From Caldilineaceae bacterium (GTDB taxonomy: Bacteria; Chloroflexota; Anaerolineae; Caldilineales; Caldilineaceae): 64,000 nucleotides of DNA. Made by a program: the position numbers and the translations under genes. This document shows, one piece after another, positions 52,288 to 61,492 of this stretch; positions within the stretch are counted from its first letter, which is position 1; every line of letters begins with the position of its first letter. The stretch spans positions 1-64,000 of the forward strand of contig JACKBC010000018.1 in NCBI GenBank assembly GCA_020634755.1, read 5' to 3'. The notes below the pieces were generated by a model, which did not search any database, was not told the origin of the DNA, and saw nothing but the letters and a program-made list of their open reading frames with translations.

Positions 52288-52991
52288 ACGGCGCCTCCTT
52301 GCAATAGCCAGCGCAAGAACCAGATGCTTGCCGGCAATAGAATCAGCAACTGTACCAGCAGGGGGATTACGGCCGCCACCGCGGCTTTTTGCCAGGGCAA
52401 GTCTTGCGCCACTTCCAGCGCGCGATAGGTAATGAGCAAGCCCCAGGCAAACAGCAGCAACCCGCTGACCGAAGCAAAAGGCGCGATGGATACCACATAG
52501 AGCGCGCTGGGCGCAGCTACTAATGCCGTGGCGCCCAACGTCTGGCTAAATGATCCGCGGCCGCCCATTTGGCGCGCGGCCACATAGCCCACGCCGCCGA
52601 CCACCAGCCACTGCACCACCAGCAAAAAGGGCGCGGCTACTAATATATATAAGCGTAGCCAACCACCGGCCACACCCAGCATGGTCGCCAAGAAATGCCA
52701 ATCCTGCCGCACGATGGTTTCTGAAATGGACAAGACCCCGCCACCCTCCAACAGACCGGCCTGGCGCATGCCGCGCAGAATGGCTTCTAACATCACGCCG
52801 GTGGGCGGCATGGTGGCCGTCATGAGCAAACCGCCAATTACGCGGGCGATGCCAACCAAAAGCCCAACGCAGACGGTAAAAAACAACCCCTCGGCCCACG
52901 GCTCGTCGTCATCCACCATGGTGATGAAGGGCTCCGCTTCTAAAACAAGCGCCTTGCCCATCATTTCGGGGTAAATTCGTGGTCTTAGCAT
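52284..52991 (-). CDS. Yip1-domain membrane protein
   Basis: The protein has 235 residues from the ATG at 52991 (GGGGAGTGACT upstream); the long upstream frame is repeat DNA. Five membrane helices are seen (GLFFTVCVGLLVGIARVIGG, LYILVAAPFLLVVQWLVVGG, LGATALVAAPSALYVVSI, VSGLLLFAWGLLITYRAL, VAAVIPLLVQLLILLPASIW). The order LGATALVAAPSAL...SGLLLFAWGLLITYRALE is typical of Yip1-family proteins. It is the first gene of the two-gene Yip1 unit. Function is unknown. Confidence 0.75.
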   Translation of the reverse strand: MLRPRIYPEMMGKALVLEAEPFITMVDDDEPWAEGLFFTVCVGLLVGIARVIGGLLMTATMPPTGVMLEAILRGMRQAGLLEGGGVLSISETIVRQDWHFLATMLGVAGGWLRLYILVAAPFLLVVQWLVVGGVGYVAARQMGGRGSFSQTLGATALVAAPSALYVVSIAPFASVSGLLLFAWGLLITYRALEVAQDLPWQKAAVAAVIPLLVQLLILLPASIWFLRWLLQGGAV

Positions 52992-53655
52992 AGTCACTCC
53001 CCAATTGTGCAATCTTGCGAAACTCGTCGCTTGCCACTGCATTATACCGCAGATCAGGCTGCGATCATAGTGTGTACAAATCGAAGGGCGTCTTTCAGTT
53101 TCAGGTAATCCAAAGGCGAGGCACGCAGCGCCCATGAATGGCCAGAAGAGAACTGCGACGACTGGTTGATTGGCAAATATAATCTTTTTATTGGGAAGGG
53201 CGCGAGGTTGCGCAAGGGGTGCTCGAGTAGATTCTGCGCGGTTCTTGGCGATCTTTGCAGTAAAATAAGAGCGGTCAGTCAATAGCTTGGCGACATTTAC
53301 GCGGAAAGGGGAGAATGGTATAATCAGCAAACGCCGCCGGCAAGAGATAGAGTCAGATTGACCACGCCAGTCTAGCGGCTATATGGCCCGCACCATTGCC
53401 GTGAATGGGATTTATGGCAAAAGCACAGAGGGCTCACGGCGAAAACATTAAGTTGCGAATGGCTCTGTGTCGTGCATATTGCGGCCATACAACGCAATTT
53501 GCATCAGATCTATTAGTATAAGACTTACGCAAGCGTCGACTAAAATGGTGTCGAATACAGCTGGGTTCACGCTTAGCAATGCAGAGGCACTGCGTAAGTC
53601 GTGTTGTATTTATTCGTGTTAGGGAAGTATTAGTTGTAATCTTCATGGACCCTCT
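52992..53655. other. Divergent intergenic region with repeats
   Basis: It contains a partial repeat E (53222-53275) and a family B element (53523-53599), and the promoter of the LysM gene. No gene is seen. Confidence 0.5.
53523..53599. repeat. Family B inverted-repeat element, copy 1 (77 bp)
   Basis: Bounded by ACTTACGCAAGC and CTGCGTAAGT. The same length and layout occur at 61493-61569. Confidence 0.75.
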
Positions 53656-55521
53656 ATGCCTTCTCGATTCACTCTTTCAAACCTGTTTGTACCCGTTCAA
53701 TATATGAGCCCCTTTCCTTTGCAGGGCCACATCCAAACGCGGCGATCTGTGCGCTTTGCAGTTGGTCAGCTGATCACTGCGCTGGTATGTGCCGCGCTTG
53801 TTTTGCCGCCGTTGGCCATAACCGCCGGTCTTGAGCCGCATCATGCCGCATATGCACAGGACGAAGCCCAACAGCCCGCCACGCATATTGTGCAGGTGGG
53901 CGAAACGCTGGGGCAAATCGCCCAGCTTTATCACATTTCGCAGGCCGATTTGATGCGCATCAACGGTATTCAGAACGCCGACACGCTCTATGTAGGGCAG
54001 GAGCTGTTACTGCCGCCCCCGCCAGATGAAGCCCCTGCCGTAGATGAAACAGAGGCCGCGCCGCTGCCTTCAGCTTCTCATACCGTGCAGCGCGGAGAAA
54101 CGCTGCGCCAAATTGCCGATGAATATGGCGTAGATATTGTTGAGCTGATGACCATCAACTTTATCAGCGACGCCGATAGCATCTATGTGGGGCAAGTATT
54201 GGAATTGCCTGTGTCGACCGATGCGGCAGCTGAAACGCAAAAAGAGACGGATGAATCTGGAGCGGCTGATGCGACTACCGATGCAGAAAATGATTCTGCG
54301 GATAAAGCCGAGGCGCCAGAAACAGATGCCCAGGCCGAGACAACTGCGCCTGAAGCCATGGAGACTGAAACGCCAGCAGCCGAAAGCGATGCCACAGAGG
54401 GCACAGTGGAGAGCACAGTGGAGGACACAGGAGAGGCAGAGAGTGAAGTAGATGAGGAAAAGAGCGCTGAGCCCATGGCGCGCACGGCCACGCTCAATCA
54501 AATCTATACAATTGAAGAGGACGACACGCCGGCTCGTGTTGCCTTGCGCACGGGGGTCAGTTTGGATGCCCTGCTGGCGCTCAACCGTATAGACGCGTAC
54601 GATTACCTGTCGCCCGGGCAAACGCTGATTTTGCCCGCCACATTTGCCGAGCTTCAGGTGGCGGGAGCCGCTCAAACCGCCGCCGCTGCCGCGTCCAATA
54701 ATACGGACAAAAATATTCACATGGTGGAATATGGCGAAACGCTGGGCACGATTGCCCAAGATTACGAGGTAACGCTGCCGGCGCTCATGACGGAAAACCT
54801 GTTGCGCAATCCAGACATGATTTCTGTGGGGCAAGCATTGCTGATTCCCGATCCGGCAGCGGCGCAACCTGAAGGCGCAGCCATTGCCGAAGAGACGGTT
54901 GCAATTACCAAGACCGTTGCGCGGCCAGAACTTAGCTTGCCTTTGCGCGGCTACTATTATTACACCGTGCAGCCGGGCGACACAACGGCCAAGATCGCCT
55001 TGCAGTTTGGCAGCACGCCGTTGGCGATTAAAGAATTTAATGATTTACCCAACGAAGAGACTGTGTATGTGGGGCTGGAATTGCAGATTCCCTATGGTCC
55101 GCCGCCTTTACCGGTCACGCGGCCACATACGCCCGTCTCTGGCACCAGCTTTGTGGTGAGCCTGAGCCGACAGCAATGTTGGGTTCTGCGCGGAGAGCGC
55201 GTGCAGTACGATTGGTTGTGCAGCACCGGGTACGGCCAGTGGACTACACGGCTGGGCTCCTTTGCCGTACAGACGCGGCTAGAGGTGGCCAAGAGCTACG
55301 GCCTGGCCTTGGACATGCCCTACTGGCTGGGCATTTACGATGTAGATACATACGAAAATGGCATTCACGGTTTGCCCATTCGCTGGGATACGGGCGAAAA
55401 AATTTGGGAGGGGCTGATTGGTCGCCCCGCCACATATGGCTGCGCCATGTTGGACGATATTCAAGCCAAGGAACTTTTTGATCTCTCTTTTCTCGGTATG
55501 CCAGTCTATATTGTGGATTAA
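53656..55521 (+). CDS. Five-LysM cell-wall protein with C-terminal L,D-transpeptidase-like domain
   Basis: This 621-residue protein has a membrane signal segment at ~31-62. Five LysM domains are each marked by GETL.QIA or GDT and YVGQ.L.LP: at about 77-120, 141-185, 291-335, 355-400 and 435-480. An acidic Glu/Thr/Ala-rich linker (~186-290) separates the second and third. The last ~125 residues are YkuD-like: SFVVSLSRQQCWVLRGERV, RLGSFAVQTRLEVAKSYG, NGIHG (His571) and GRPATYGCAML (Cys596). The usual SHGC is replaced by TYGC, but the nucleophile Cys is kept. LysM binds peptidoglycan-type glycans. It is probably an envelope-associated cross-linking or sporulation-type enzyme. It stands alone in its transcript. 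Confidence 0.85.
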   Translation: MPSRFTLSNLFVPVQYMSPFPLQGHIQTRRSVRFAVGQLITALVCAALVLPPLAITAGLEPHHAAYAQDEAQQPATHIVQVGETLGQIAQLYHISQADLMRINGIQNADTLYVGQELLLPPPPDEAPAVDETEAAPLPSASHTVQRGETLRQIADEYGVDIVELMTINFISDADSIYVGQVLELPVSTDAAAETQKETDESGAADATTDAENDSADKAEAPETDAQAETTAPEAMETETPAAESDATEGTVESTVEDTGEAESEVDEEKSAEPMARTATLNQIYTIEEDDTPARVALRTGVSLDALLALNRIDAYDYLSPGQTLILPATFAELQVAGAAQTAAAAASNNTDKNIHMVEYGETLGTIAQDYEVTLPALMTENLLRNPDMISVGQALLIPDPAAAQPEGAAIAEETVAITKTVARPELSLPLRGYYYYTVQPGDTTAKIALQFGSTPLAIKEFNDLPNEETVYVGLELQIPYGPPPLPVTRPHTPVSGTSFVVSLSRQQCWVLRGERVQYDWLCSTGYGQWTTRLGSFAVQTRLEVAKSYGLALDMPYWLGIYDVDTYENGIHGLPIRWDTGEKIWEGLIGRPATYGCAMLDDIQAKELFDLSFLGMPVYIVD

Positions 55522-56470
55522 GGCCTTGCCCCATTTGTCATTAAGCTAGCCCAGCGTTAGTACAGAATCAATGTCATTTCGTTCAGGCCGCTTCCAGTGC
55601 AACGCACGGTATGCCACGCGCATGCGAGGACCAAAATGGCGGACACCGCACGACGCACTTTTCGCTCACTTAATGCCATTGAGTACAGAGTGCGTTGCAC
55701 GGCGTCTATCCCGTGCGAACTTATCGTTGGTATATATAGAACCATCGCGACCTTCGTAATCGCAACGGATAAATACGGCAGCTACCAATGAAAAGCCGCC
55801 GTAGCGGCTAAATGTCAAGCGGTTGAGACCGCTTTGCCGTGTCAGCAGCGGGTTTCAACCCTGCTTTTTTAAGGGACGCAATGGCCCTATGGGCATGTGC
55901 ATCACACTCGCAACATTCCCCCACGCCCCATCGCTCAACCCCACCACATTCGGTGTCTGTCCGTAAATCTCTGTGTCAAACCGGTCTGTCAGAGGCAGCT
56001 CACGATTCACAACCGAATTTACAATAGACTCTAAGCATATCCGCGCCAAGCCCTTCATTTCAACGGTAAAATATGGCAAGTATACTATTTCCCTGACGCT
56101 CACTGAACTTTTGGCCTACCAGTTGGCAAGTATTGCACGTACAATGGGCTAGCGTTTGGCAATCGTCAGGCAAGCGGCATGTGCCAACCCCGCTGACGTG
56201 TACAATTTGTTTAGGAGAAGACTGAATGGCCGACCCATTTTTGGGCAGAGCACGACTTCGGCGGCCATAGGTTATCAGCACTACCCATATCATTAGTTAC
56301 TTACAAACTTATGTTACGCAAGCCTAGAGGAAAGTCGGCTCGCCGACGTTCCTGTTTCTCGCTAGCAGACTGGCTTTCGCTGCGTAACGTGAGTGACAAA
56401 GTTACTTATTGACTCCAGTCAATTGAGGATAAACTCTATAGATACAACTGGTTGTGAAGGAGAAGCCCCC
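55522..56470. other. Long intergenic region with hairpins and repeats
   Basis: It contains an 11-bp perfect inverted repeat GTGCAACGCAC / GTGCGTTGCAC (55597-55607 and 55690-55700), an AGCGGTTGAGACCGCT hairpin (55818-55833), and a hairpin with a T-tract (AGCAGCGGGTTTCAACCCTG then CTTTTTT, 55843-55871). A family A element is at 56307-56394. Small open frames show no coding character. Confidence 0.5.
56307..56394. repeat. Family A inverted-repeat element, copy 2
   Basis: ACTTATGTTACGCA at the left is matched by TGCGTAACGTGAGT at the right. GTCGGCTCGCCGAC lies in the middle. It is 88 bp long. Confidence 0.8.
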
Positions 56471-57925
56471 ATGTTGTGGAACTACATACTTTTCATTGCA
56501 CCCCTCATCATCGTCACAGTCATTGCGATGTGGTTGGCTCACAAACTCTTGGCCTATCGCCCCCAAGCTGGGGCCACTTCACTGGCGCTTTTTATGGTAT
56601 CGCTGGCCTTTTGGTCGGTTGCCTATGGCTTAGAACTTGGCAACGCGGCGCCCGCCATCAAAATCTTTTGGTATAAAGCGAAATATCTAGGTGTAGTTGC
56701 CGTGCTCATCTCGGCCGCCTATTTTGTATTTCAGTATGTGGGCTACTATCGCTGGGCAAATTGGCGCGGCCTTTTTGCTGTTGGTTCGGTTCCGGCAGTG
56801 GCCCTGGCCGCGTTGTGGACAAACTCTTTCCATCATCTCTTTTTACGCAACATTGCCGTAGGCGCACAGAGCCCCATCTCTATGCTGCATGTGGAGTATG
56901 GTCTGCTATTCTGGATTTTCACCGCTTATTATTATGCAATTTTCGCCCTGTCGATGACGCTCTTGGTGCGCCGATGTTGGACCAAGTGCAGCGGGCAACT
57001 ATGTCGCAACGTGTTGGCATTGCTGGTCGGTGCGTCGGCGCCCTGGCTGGCCAACATATTCACGCTTTCGCCGTGGAACCCCATGCCCGATTTAGATTTG
57101 ACGCCCTTTATGTTTATGGTCACGGGAACTGCGATTGCCTGGGCGCTATTCCGCCACCAGCTGCTTTATATGATGCCGGTACAACACGGCGCCATTATCC
57201 GCAGCATGAAAGATGGCGTCATTGTGCTGAATGCCCAGAACCAGATTGTCGAAATGAATCCAGCCGCACAGCGCATTTTGCATATGCAGACGACCGCTTC
57301 CGATGACTTTGTGGGACAACCAATCGACCAAGTGCTGGCGATTTGGCCCACGTTGCTTACCTATCTGCGCGGTCTGGCCAAGGAGTACAACACAGTACTC
57401 ACCAGTGACGATAGCGCCGGGCGACGTTACTTTGATGTGCATATTACCCCCATCTACTCGCAGCGCGATCAGCTGGCCGGTCGGCTGTTGGTCATCCATG
57501 AAAGCACAGAGCGCGAGCGCACGGCAGAGGCGCTGCGCCAGCGCAAACAGCAGCTCCGTTCTATGGTGGAACAGATGCGCTACGCTGATCATGAAAAGAC
57601 GCAGATCATGACCATGCTGCAAACAGAGCTGGATATGCCGCTGCTGCACATGCGAGAATCACTCATGCAGTTAGAAAATGGGGCTTCTCAGCTTGAAAAA
57701 GAATATGTTATCCGAATCAAACAAGAAGTAGAAGCGCTCGATAATTTGGTCCGCAACCTGCGCGAATCCATGGCCAAAACCGCCCGCGAAAAATCCGCGG
57801 CCTCGTCCGTACATACCAACGGCCATGGTTCATCCTCGCCCGCCTTCTTAGAGGCAGAAGCCAAGTTGAGTACGGCGCAGCTCACAAGTATATCCGGTGC
57901 GCACCGCTTTAGCCCGGCCAGCTAA
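56471..57925 (+). CDS. 7TM sensor with PAS domain, lacking kinase output
   Basis: The protein has 484 residues from the ATG at 56471 (GAAGGAGAAG upstream). Seven membrane helices (~5-230) match the histidine-kinase N-terminal 7TM region (FIAPLIIVTVIAMWLAHKLL, ALFMVSLAFWSVAYGLELG, AAYFVFQYVGYY, LLYMMPVQHGAIIRSM). A PAS domain follows (~240-355: MKDGVIVLNAQNQIVEMNPA, AAQRILHMQ, GRLLVIHESTERERTAEALR), then a coiled coil with QMRYADHEKTQIMTMLQTEL. No HisKA phospho-His box or HATPase motif (N, G1, F boxes) is seen. The tail is disordered. It is likely a sensor that signals through its coiled coil, or a truncated kinase. Confidence 0.8.
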   Translation: MLWNYILFIAPLIIVTVIAMWLAHKLLAYRPQAGATSLALFMVSLAFWSVAYGLELGNAAPAIKIFWYKAKYLGVVAVLISAAYFVFQYVGYYRWANWRGLFAVGSVPAVALAALWTNSFHHLFLRNIAVGAQSPISMLHVEYGLLFWIFTAYYYAIFALSMTLLVRRCWTKCSGQLCRNVLALLVGASAPWLANIFTLSPWNPMPDLDLTPFMFMVTGTAIAWALFRHQLLYMMPVQHGAIIRSMKDGVIVLNAQNQIVEMNPAAQRILHMQTTASDDFVGQPIDQVLAIWPTLLTYLRGLAKEYNTVLTSDDSAGRRYFDVHITPIYSQRDQLAGRLLVIHESTERERTAEALRQRKQQLRSMVEQMRYADHEKTQIMTMLQTELDMPLLHMRESLMQLENGASQLEKEYVIRIKQEVEALDNLVRNLRESMAKTAREKSAASSVHTNGHGSSSPAFLEAEAKLSTAQLTSISGAHRFSPAS

Positions 57926-57982
57926 TTGAGCAGATTTGAACCTGTCAGGTCTTGTTGTGTATCAACTAAATAGTACTGGTAT

Positions 57983-58021
57983 CCTAGAAGTTCGACTTCT
58001 AGGAGAAGTCGAACTTCTAGG
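57983..58021. repeat. 18-bp perfect hairpin
   Basis: CCTAGAAGTTCGACTTCT, a 3-base loop (AGG), and AGAAGTCGAACTTCTAGG. It lies after the 7TM-PAS gene and could terminate it. Confidence 0.7.
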
Positions 58022-58037
58022 CTGGTGTTCATTATTA

Positions 58038-58125
58038 ATTTATGTTACGCCAGCCTGGAGGAAAGTCGGTTCGCCGACGTTCTTGTTTCTCTCTAGCAGA
58101 CTGGCTATCGCTGCGTAACGTGAGT
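58038..58125. repeat. Family A inverted-repeat element, copy 3
   Basis: ATTTATGTTACGC at the left and TGCGTAACGTGAGT at the right; 88 bp. Confidence 0.75.
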
Positions 58126-58174
58126 TATCAATCTGCACGAAGACCTGACAAGTTTAGCGCAGCGTTATTTTGAC

Positions 58175-58224
58175 AAAGCCAGCCTCGTGTCGCAGTAGCC
58201 CATATGCGACGCGAGGCTGGCTTT
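58175..58224 (+). terminator. Strong hairpin terminator candidate
   Basis: AAAGCCAGCCTCG and GTCGC pair with GCGAC and CGAGGCTGGCTTT, followed by ATTTTG. It lies 150 bases before the dehydratase gene. Confidence 0.6.
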
Positions 58225-58373
58225 ATTTTGTGGTACAATTGACTGAATTTACCAACTGCGGGTGCGAAAGCCATGAATGATTTCCGTATCCGTAAAGAGA
58301 ATGAGTGAATCATGCGTGTTCTTTGCTAAATTATTTATAAAGTAACCGATCATTTACGTGAATTGAGGGAAAA

Positions 58374-59354
58374 ATGGAGCCACCAACACTTGAACAGATC
58401 CGCCAGGCCCGCCGACAGCTTGCTGACTATATTGTGGACACGCCTATTTGGCACTGGCAAAATCAAGAGATTAGAGAACGCCTGGAGCCAAATACGCAAG
58501 CCATCTTAAAACTCGAATTATTTCAGCACACCGGTTCGTTTAAAGCGCGCGGCGCGCTCATCAATGTATTGGGGCTGGACGCAGCGGCGCGACAACGCGG
58601 TATCACGGCGGTGAGCGCCGGCAACCATGCCATTGCCGTAGCCTACGCGGGTTATCTCCTGGGCGCAAATGCCAAGGTGGTCATGCCCAAATCGGCCAAC
58701 CCCGTACGTGTAACCAAGAGCCGCAAGTTTGGCGCCGAGGTGGTGTTGGTCGATAACGTGGAGCAAGCCTTTGCCGAGGTGAAGCGCATCGAGAGTGAGG
58801 AAGGGCGCTACTTTGTCCATCCGTTTGAAGGGCTCAATACGATTCTGGGTACGGCCACTATTGGGTTGGACTGGATGGCGCAAGCACCCGATCTGGACGC
58901 GGTGATTGTGCCCATTGGCGGTGGTGGCTTGTGCGCCGGCATTGCGACAGCAGTCAAGTTAATCAACCCGCGCTGTCAGGTCTTTGGCGTAGAGCCAACC
59001 GGCGCCGACACCATGCATCGCAGCTTTGCCGCCGGTTCGCCCCAGTCTATCGATGCTGTGCGCACCATTGCCGACAGCTTGGGCGCCCCTTATGCAGCAC
59101 CCTATAGCCTAAGCCTATGCATGAAATATGTGGATGATTTGGTACTGGTGGAAGATGATGAGATGCGGCGCGCCATGGCGCTGCTCTTTCATTCGATGAA
59201 GCTGGCGGTAGAGCCGGCCGGGGCGGCGGCCACAGCCGCGCTTTGCGGCCCATTGCGCCAGCGGCTGGCCGGCAAGCGCGTGGGGGTCATCGTCTGCGGC
59301 GCCAATATTGATGCCGAAACCTTTGCCCGCTATATTGCGGAATTCGCTCCGTAA
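58374..59354 (+). CDS. Threonine/serine dehydratase-family PLP enzyme
   Basis: This 326-residue protein carries the PLP lysine in TGSFKARGA (Lys57), the substrate loop SAGNHAIAVAYA, and the glycine loop PIGGGGLCAG (~187-196). These match fold-type II threonine/serine deaminases and serine racemases. No C-terminal ACT regulatory domain is present, so it is the short catabolic type (also threo-3-hydroxyaspartate ammonia-lyase-like). ATG follows TTGAGGGAAAA. The last codons run into a 17-bp tandem CGTAAGCAGCAACC repeat. The precise substrate is not decided by sequence. Confidence 0.9.
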   Translation: MEPPTLEQIRQARRQLADYIVDTPIWHWQNQEIRERLEPNTQAILKLELFQHTGSFKARGALINVLGLDAAARQRGITAVSAGNHAIAVAYAGYLLGANAKVVMPKSANPVRVTKSRKFGAEVVLVDNVEQAFAEVKRIESEEGRYFVHPFEGLNTILGTATIGLDWMAQAPDLDAVIVPIGGGGLCAGIATAVKLINPRCQVFGVEPTGADTMHRSFAAGSPQSIDAVRTIADSLGAPYAAPYSLSLCMKYVDDLVLVEDDEMRRAMALLFHSMKLAVEPAGAAATAALCGPLRQRLAGKRVGVIVCGANIDAETFARYIAEFAP

Positions 59355-59399
59355 GCAGCAACCTCGTAAGCAGCAACCCCGTAAGCAGAAAAGAGACAA

Positions 59400-59430
59400 A
59401 AAAGGTCTTCCCGCTATGGGAAGACCTTTT
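59400..59430 (-). terminator. Terminator of the tRNA-Thr gene
   Basis: On the minus strand AAAAGGTCTTCCC, ATAGC, GGGAAGACC is followed by TTTTTT, directly after the tRNA 3' end. Confidence 0.85.
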
Positions 59431-59432
59431 GG

Positions 59433-59505
59433 AGCCGTTGATCGGAGTCGAACCGATGACCTACGCATTACGAGTGCGTCGCTCTACCAACTGAGCTACA
59501 ACGGC
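59433..59505 (-). tRNA. tRNA-Thr (anticodon CGT)
   Basis: The minus-strand sequence folds as a 73-base cloverleaf: acceptor GCCGTTG / CAACGGC, D-arm AGCTCAGTTGGTAGAGC, anticodon stem around CTCGTAA (CGT, reading ACG), and T-arm CGGTTCGACTCCG. CC follows the discriminator T in the DNA, but CCA is not complete. A terminator hairpin follows at once. Confidence 0.93.
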
Positions 59506-59770
59506 TTAATCTTGTGGTGCATTCTACAAGGCATATGCACGCAGGCCTGGGGCAAAAGCATTTGGTTAGCAATACATGCTGCTCCCCAGAACCTACTTGT
59601 CTGGCCGCTTAATTTTTGCGGCGCCACTACCGCCATGCACAATATAAGATGTGCAAACGCGTCTAAATTATAATAAAAATGGGGCAATCGATCAAATTGG
59701 GCATGATGGCATAGCCCCATTTTGTTTCATTACACGCTGGTTCAGAGCTTCCTGAACCAAAGACGCAACG

Positions 59771-60334
59771 TTATTTTTGCACACGGGTCACATAGGAGCC
59801 GTCACGCGTATCTACGCGGATGACATCGCCCTCTTTAACAAACATTGGCACCTGCATGCGATAGCCCGTTTCCAGCTCTATCTGCTTGGAAGGAGTATTG
59901 GCTGTATCGCCGGCAACGGCGGCTTCCGCCCACACAACTTCCAGATCCACAGTTGTGGGCAACGAGACGCTGATGGGTTCTCCCTCATAGGTTTCCAAAG
60001 TGACAATCTGGTTATCCACCATAAAGGGGACTACATCCGCCACGGCATCGGGCATAAGTGCAATTTGCTCATATGTCTCTGTATTCATAAAGTGATATAA
60101 TTCGCCGTCACTATACAGAAACTGCACGTCATCACTATCCAAGCGCACATCTTGTACGCGGGAGCCGTTGTTATACGTTTTTTCCACTGTGGAGCCCGTG
60201 CGCACATTGCGCAACTTGAGGCGAATGGTGGCGCCACCGCGCGCTACTTTTATATGTTGATGTTCCAACACGCGCCACAGTTGACCTTCTTCTTCGTAAA
60301 TATTGCCTCTGCGTAATTGTTGTACTTCCGCCAT
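59771..60334 (-). CDS. efp: Translation elongation factor P
   Basis: This 187-residue protein has the three-domain EF-P layout: KOW-like N-domain (RRGNIYEEEGQLWRVLEHQH), central OB and C-terminal OB domain (GYRMQVPMFVKEGDVIRVDTRDGSYVTRV). EF-P relieves ribosome stalling at polyproline. The loop that enters the ribosome reads HIKVARGGAT, so the tip residue is Arg32. A modifiable Lys is not there, unlike the PGKG loop of E. coli. An Arg at this position is used by EarP-type (rhamnosylated) EF-Ps, though the surrounding residues differ. No EarP or other modifier gene lies in the window. Confidence 0.95.
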   Translation of the reverse strand: MAEVQQLRRGNIYEEEGQLWRVLEHQHIKVARGGATIRLKLRNVRTGSTVEKTYNNGSRVQDVRLDSDDVQFLYSDGELYHFMNTETYEQIALMPDAVADVVPFMVDNQIVTLETYEGEPISVSLPTTVDLEVVWAEAAVAGDTANTPSKQIELETGYRMQVPMFVKEGDVIRVDTRDGSYVTRVQK

Positions 60335-60557
60335 ATTTTAGTTTCCTAATTTTCTCTTCTGTATTTTCTCTTCATATTACAGCTGTGTTGGCGATATTGA
60401 CGCCACTCACAATAAATGAATTTCATCGCTTTGCTGCTGCGAACCACCAATTATGTTTGTTCCAAAACCTAACAAATTATATGCATGTCAGAGGGAAGTG
60501 TCAAAGATAACGCCTCCACAAAGGGTTCATGAGGGAGGGTTCATCAGCGATGTTGGA

Positions 60558-61157
60558 TTAGCGGTCAAAACGGCTCAGCGCCAACCGCAGCCGTTCTTCT
60601 ACGCCAACAGCCTCTTTGGGCAGGCCTTGTACCGCGCGCTGCGCTTCTACAACGCTGTAGCCCAAGGCAATCAGCGCTTCAATCACTTCGCTATCCACAT
60701 TGGAGGCGTTGCCTAGCGCAGGCAGCATACCCAACGGCTGGCGCACCTTGTCTTTGAGTTCAAGCACAATTTTTTCAGCCGTGCGTTTGCCAATGCCCGG
60801 TACGCGCGCGATCAATCCGGGCTCCTCATTGATCAGCGCCATGCGCAGTGCATCGGGCGTCATTGTACTCAGCGTCGAGAGCGCCACTTTAGGCCCCACC
60901 CCGCTGACGCCCAGCAATAGCTCAAACATTTCAAGCTCATCTTCGGATTCAAAGCCAAAAAGGGTTAAAGCATCTTCCCGAACTTGTAAATAGGTGTGCA
61001 GCAGTATGGATGAATCAACCGCATGTTGGGCCAAAGTCGGCGCCGGTGCATGAACTTTGACGCCAATCCCGCTGGGGATAGCGCCACCGCCACCGATTTC
61101 AATCACCAAGTAATCTTTTCCAATTGATAAAATGTTCCCTCTAACCAAGCGTATCAT
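60558..61157 (-). CDS. ruvA: Holliday junction DNA helicase subunit RuvA
   Basis: This 199-residue protein has an N-terminal OB domain (MIRLVRGNILSIGKDYLVIEI), the HhH central domain (LLGVSGVGPKVALSTLSTM, LIARVPGIGKRTAEKIVLELKDK) and a C-terminal UBA-like domain that regulates RuvB (EVIEALIALGYSVVEAQRAV). The length matches the family. RuvA binds four-way junctions and loads RuvB. Its partner ruvC lies ~1.9 kb upstream on the same strand, separated by a response regulator gene and repeats. ruvB is not in the window. Confidence 0.96.
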   Translation of the reverse strand: MIRLVRGNILSIGKDYLVIEIGGGGAIPSGIGVKVHAPAPTLAQHAVDSSILLHTYLQVREDALTLFGFESEDELEMFELLLGVSGVGPKVALSTLSTMTPDALRMALINEEPGLIARVPGIGKRTAEKIVLELKDKVRQPLGMLPALGNASNVDSEVIEALIALGYSVVEAQRAVQGLPKEAVGVEERLRLALSRFDR

Positions 61158-61448
61158 GCCGGCTCATCTTTCACCATGTCGCCCGGCAGCTCACATGCTC
61201 TTGTGCATATTCTCCTGTGCATATCAAGTGTGGCTGCGCCGAGACAAAGTTCACTATACATAGGGCTACGCAACATAGGGCCACGCAACATAGGGCTACG
61301 CAAGCCCGGAGTAAAAATCACTCGGCATGAGCAGTCTCCCGCTCTCGGCAACCCACCGACGCTGCGTAGGACCTGATAAATTTAACTGTTTAATTTTAAA
61401 GCAGGTGAGATTGTACAAGAAATACGCTGGGTAGACAAGCTTGAAGGC

Positions 61449-61475
61449 AAAAAAAACAGGCGCCCATAGGCGCCT
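61449..61475 (-). terminator. Terminator of the response regulator gene
   Basis: On the minus strand AGGCGCC, TATG, GGCGCCT is followed by G and eight T. Confidence 0.8.
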
Positions 61476-61492
61476 CCCAAATTAGAATCAGG

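Larger units (their letters stand above)
57926..58373. other. Intergenic region with nested repeats
   Basis: AACCTGTCAGGTCTTG (57939) and AAGACCTGACAAGTT (58140) are arms of one older hairpin. Between them lie an 18-bp perfect hairpin (57983-58021) and a family A element (58038-58125). A terminator-like hairpin is at 58175-58224. Confidence 0.6.

Noticed and set aside
52992..53330. N-terminal extension of the second Yip1 protein
   Set aside because: It is intergenic repeat DNA; the ATG at 52991 follows GGGGAG and starts a normal Yip1 protein.
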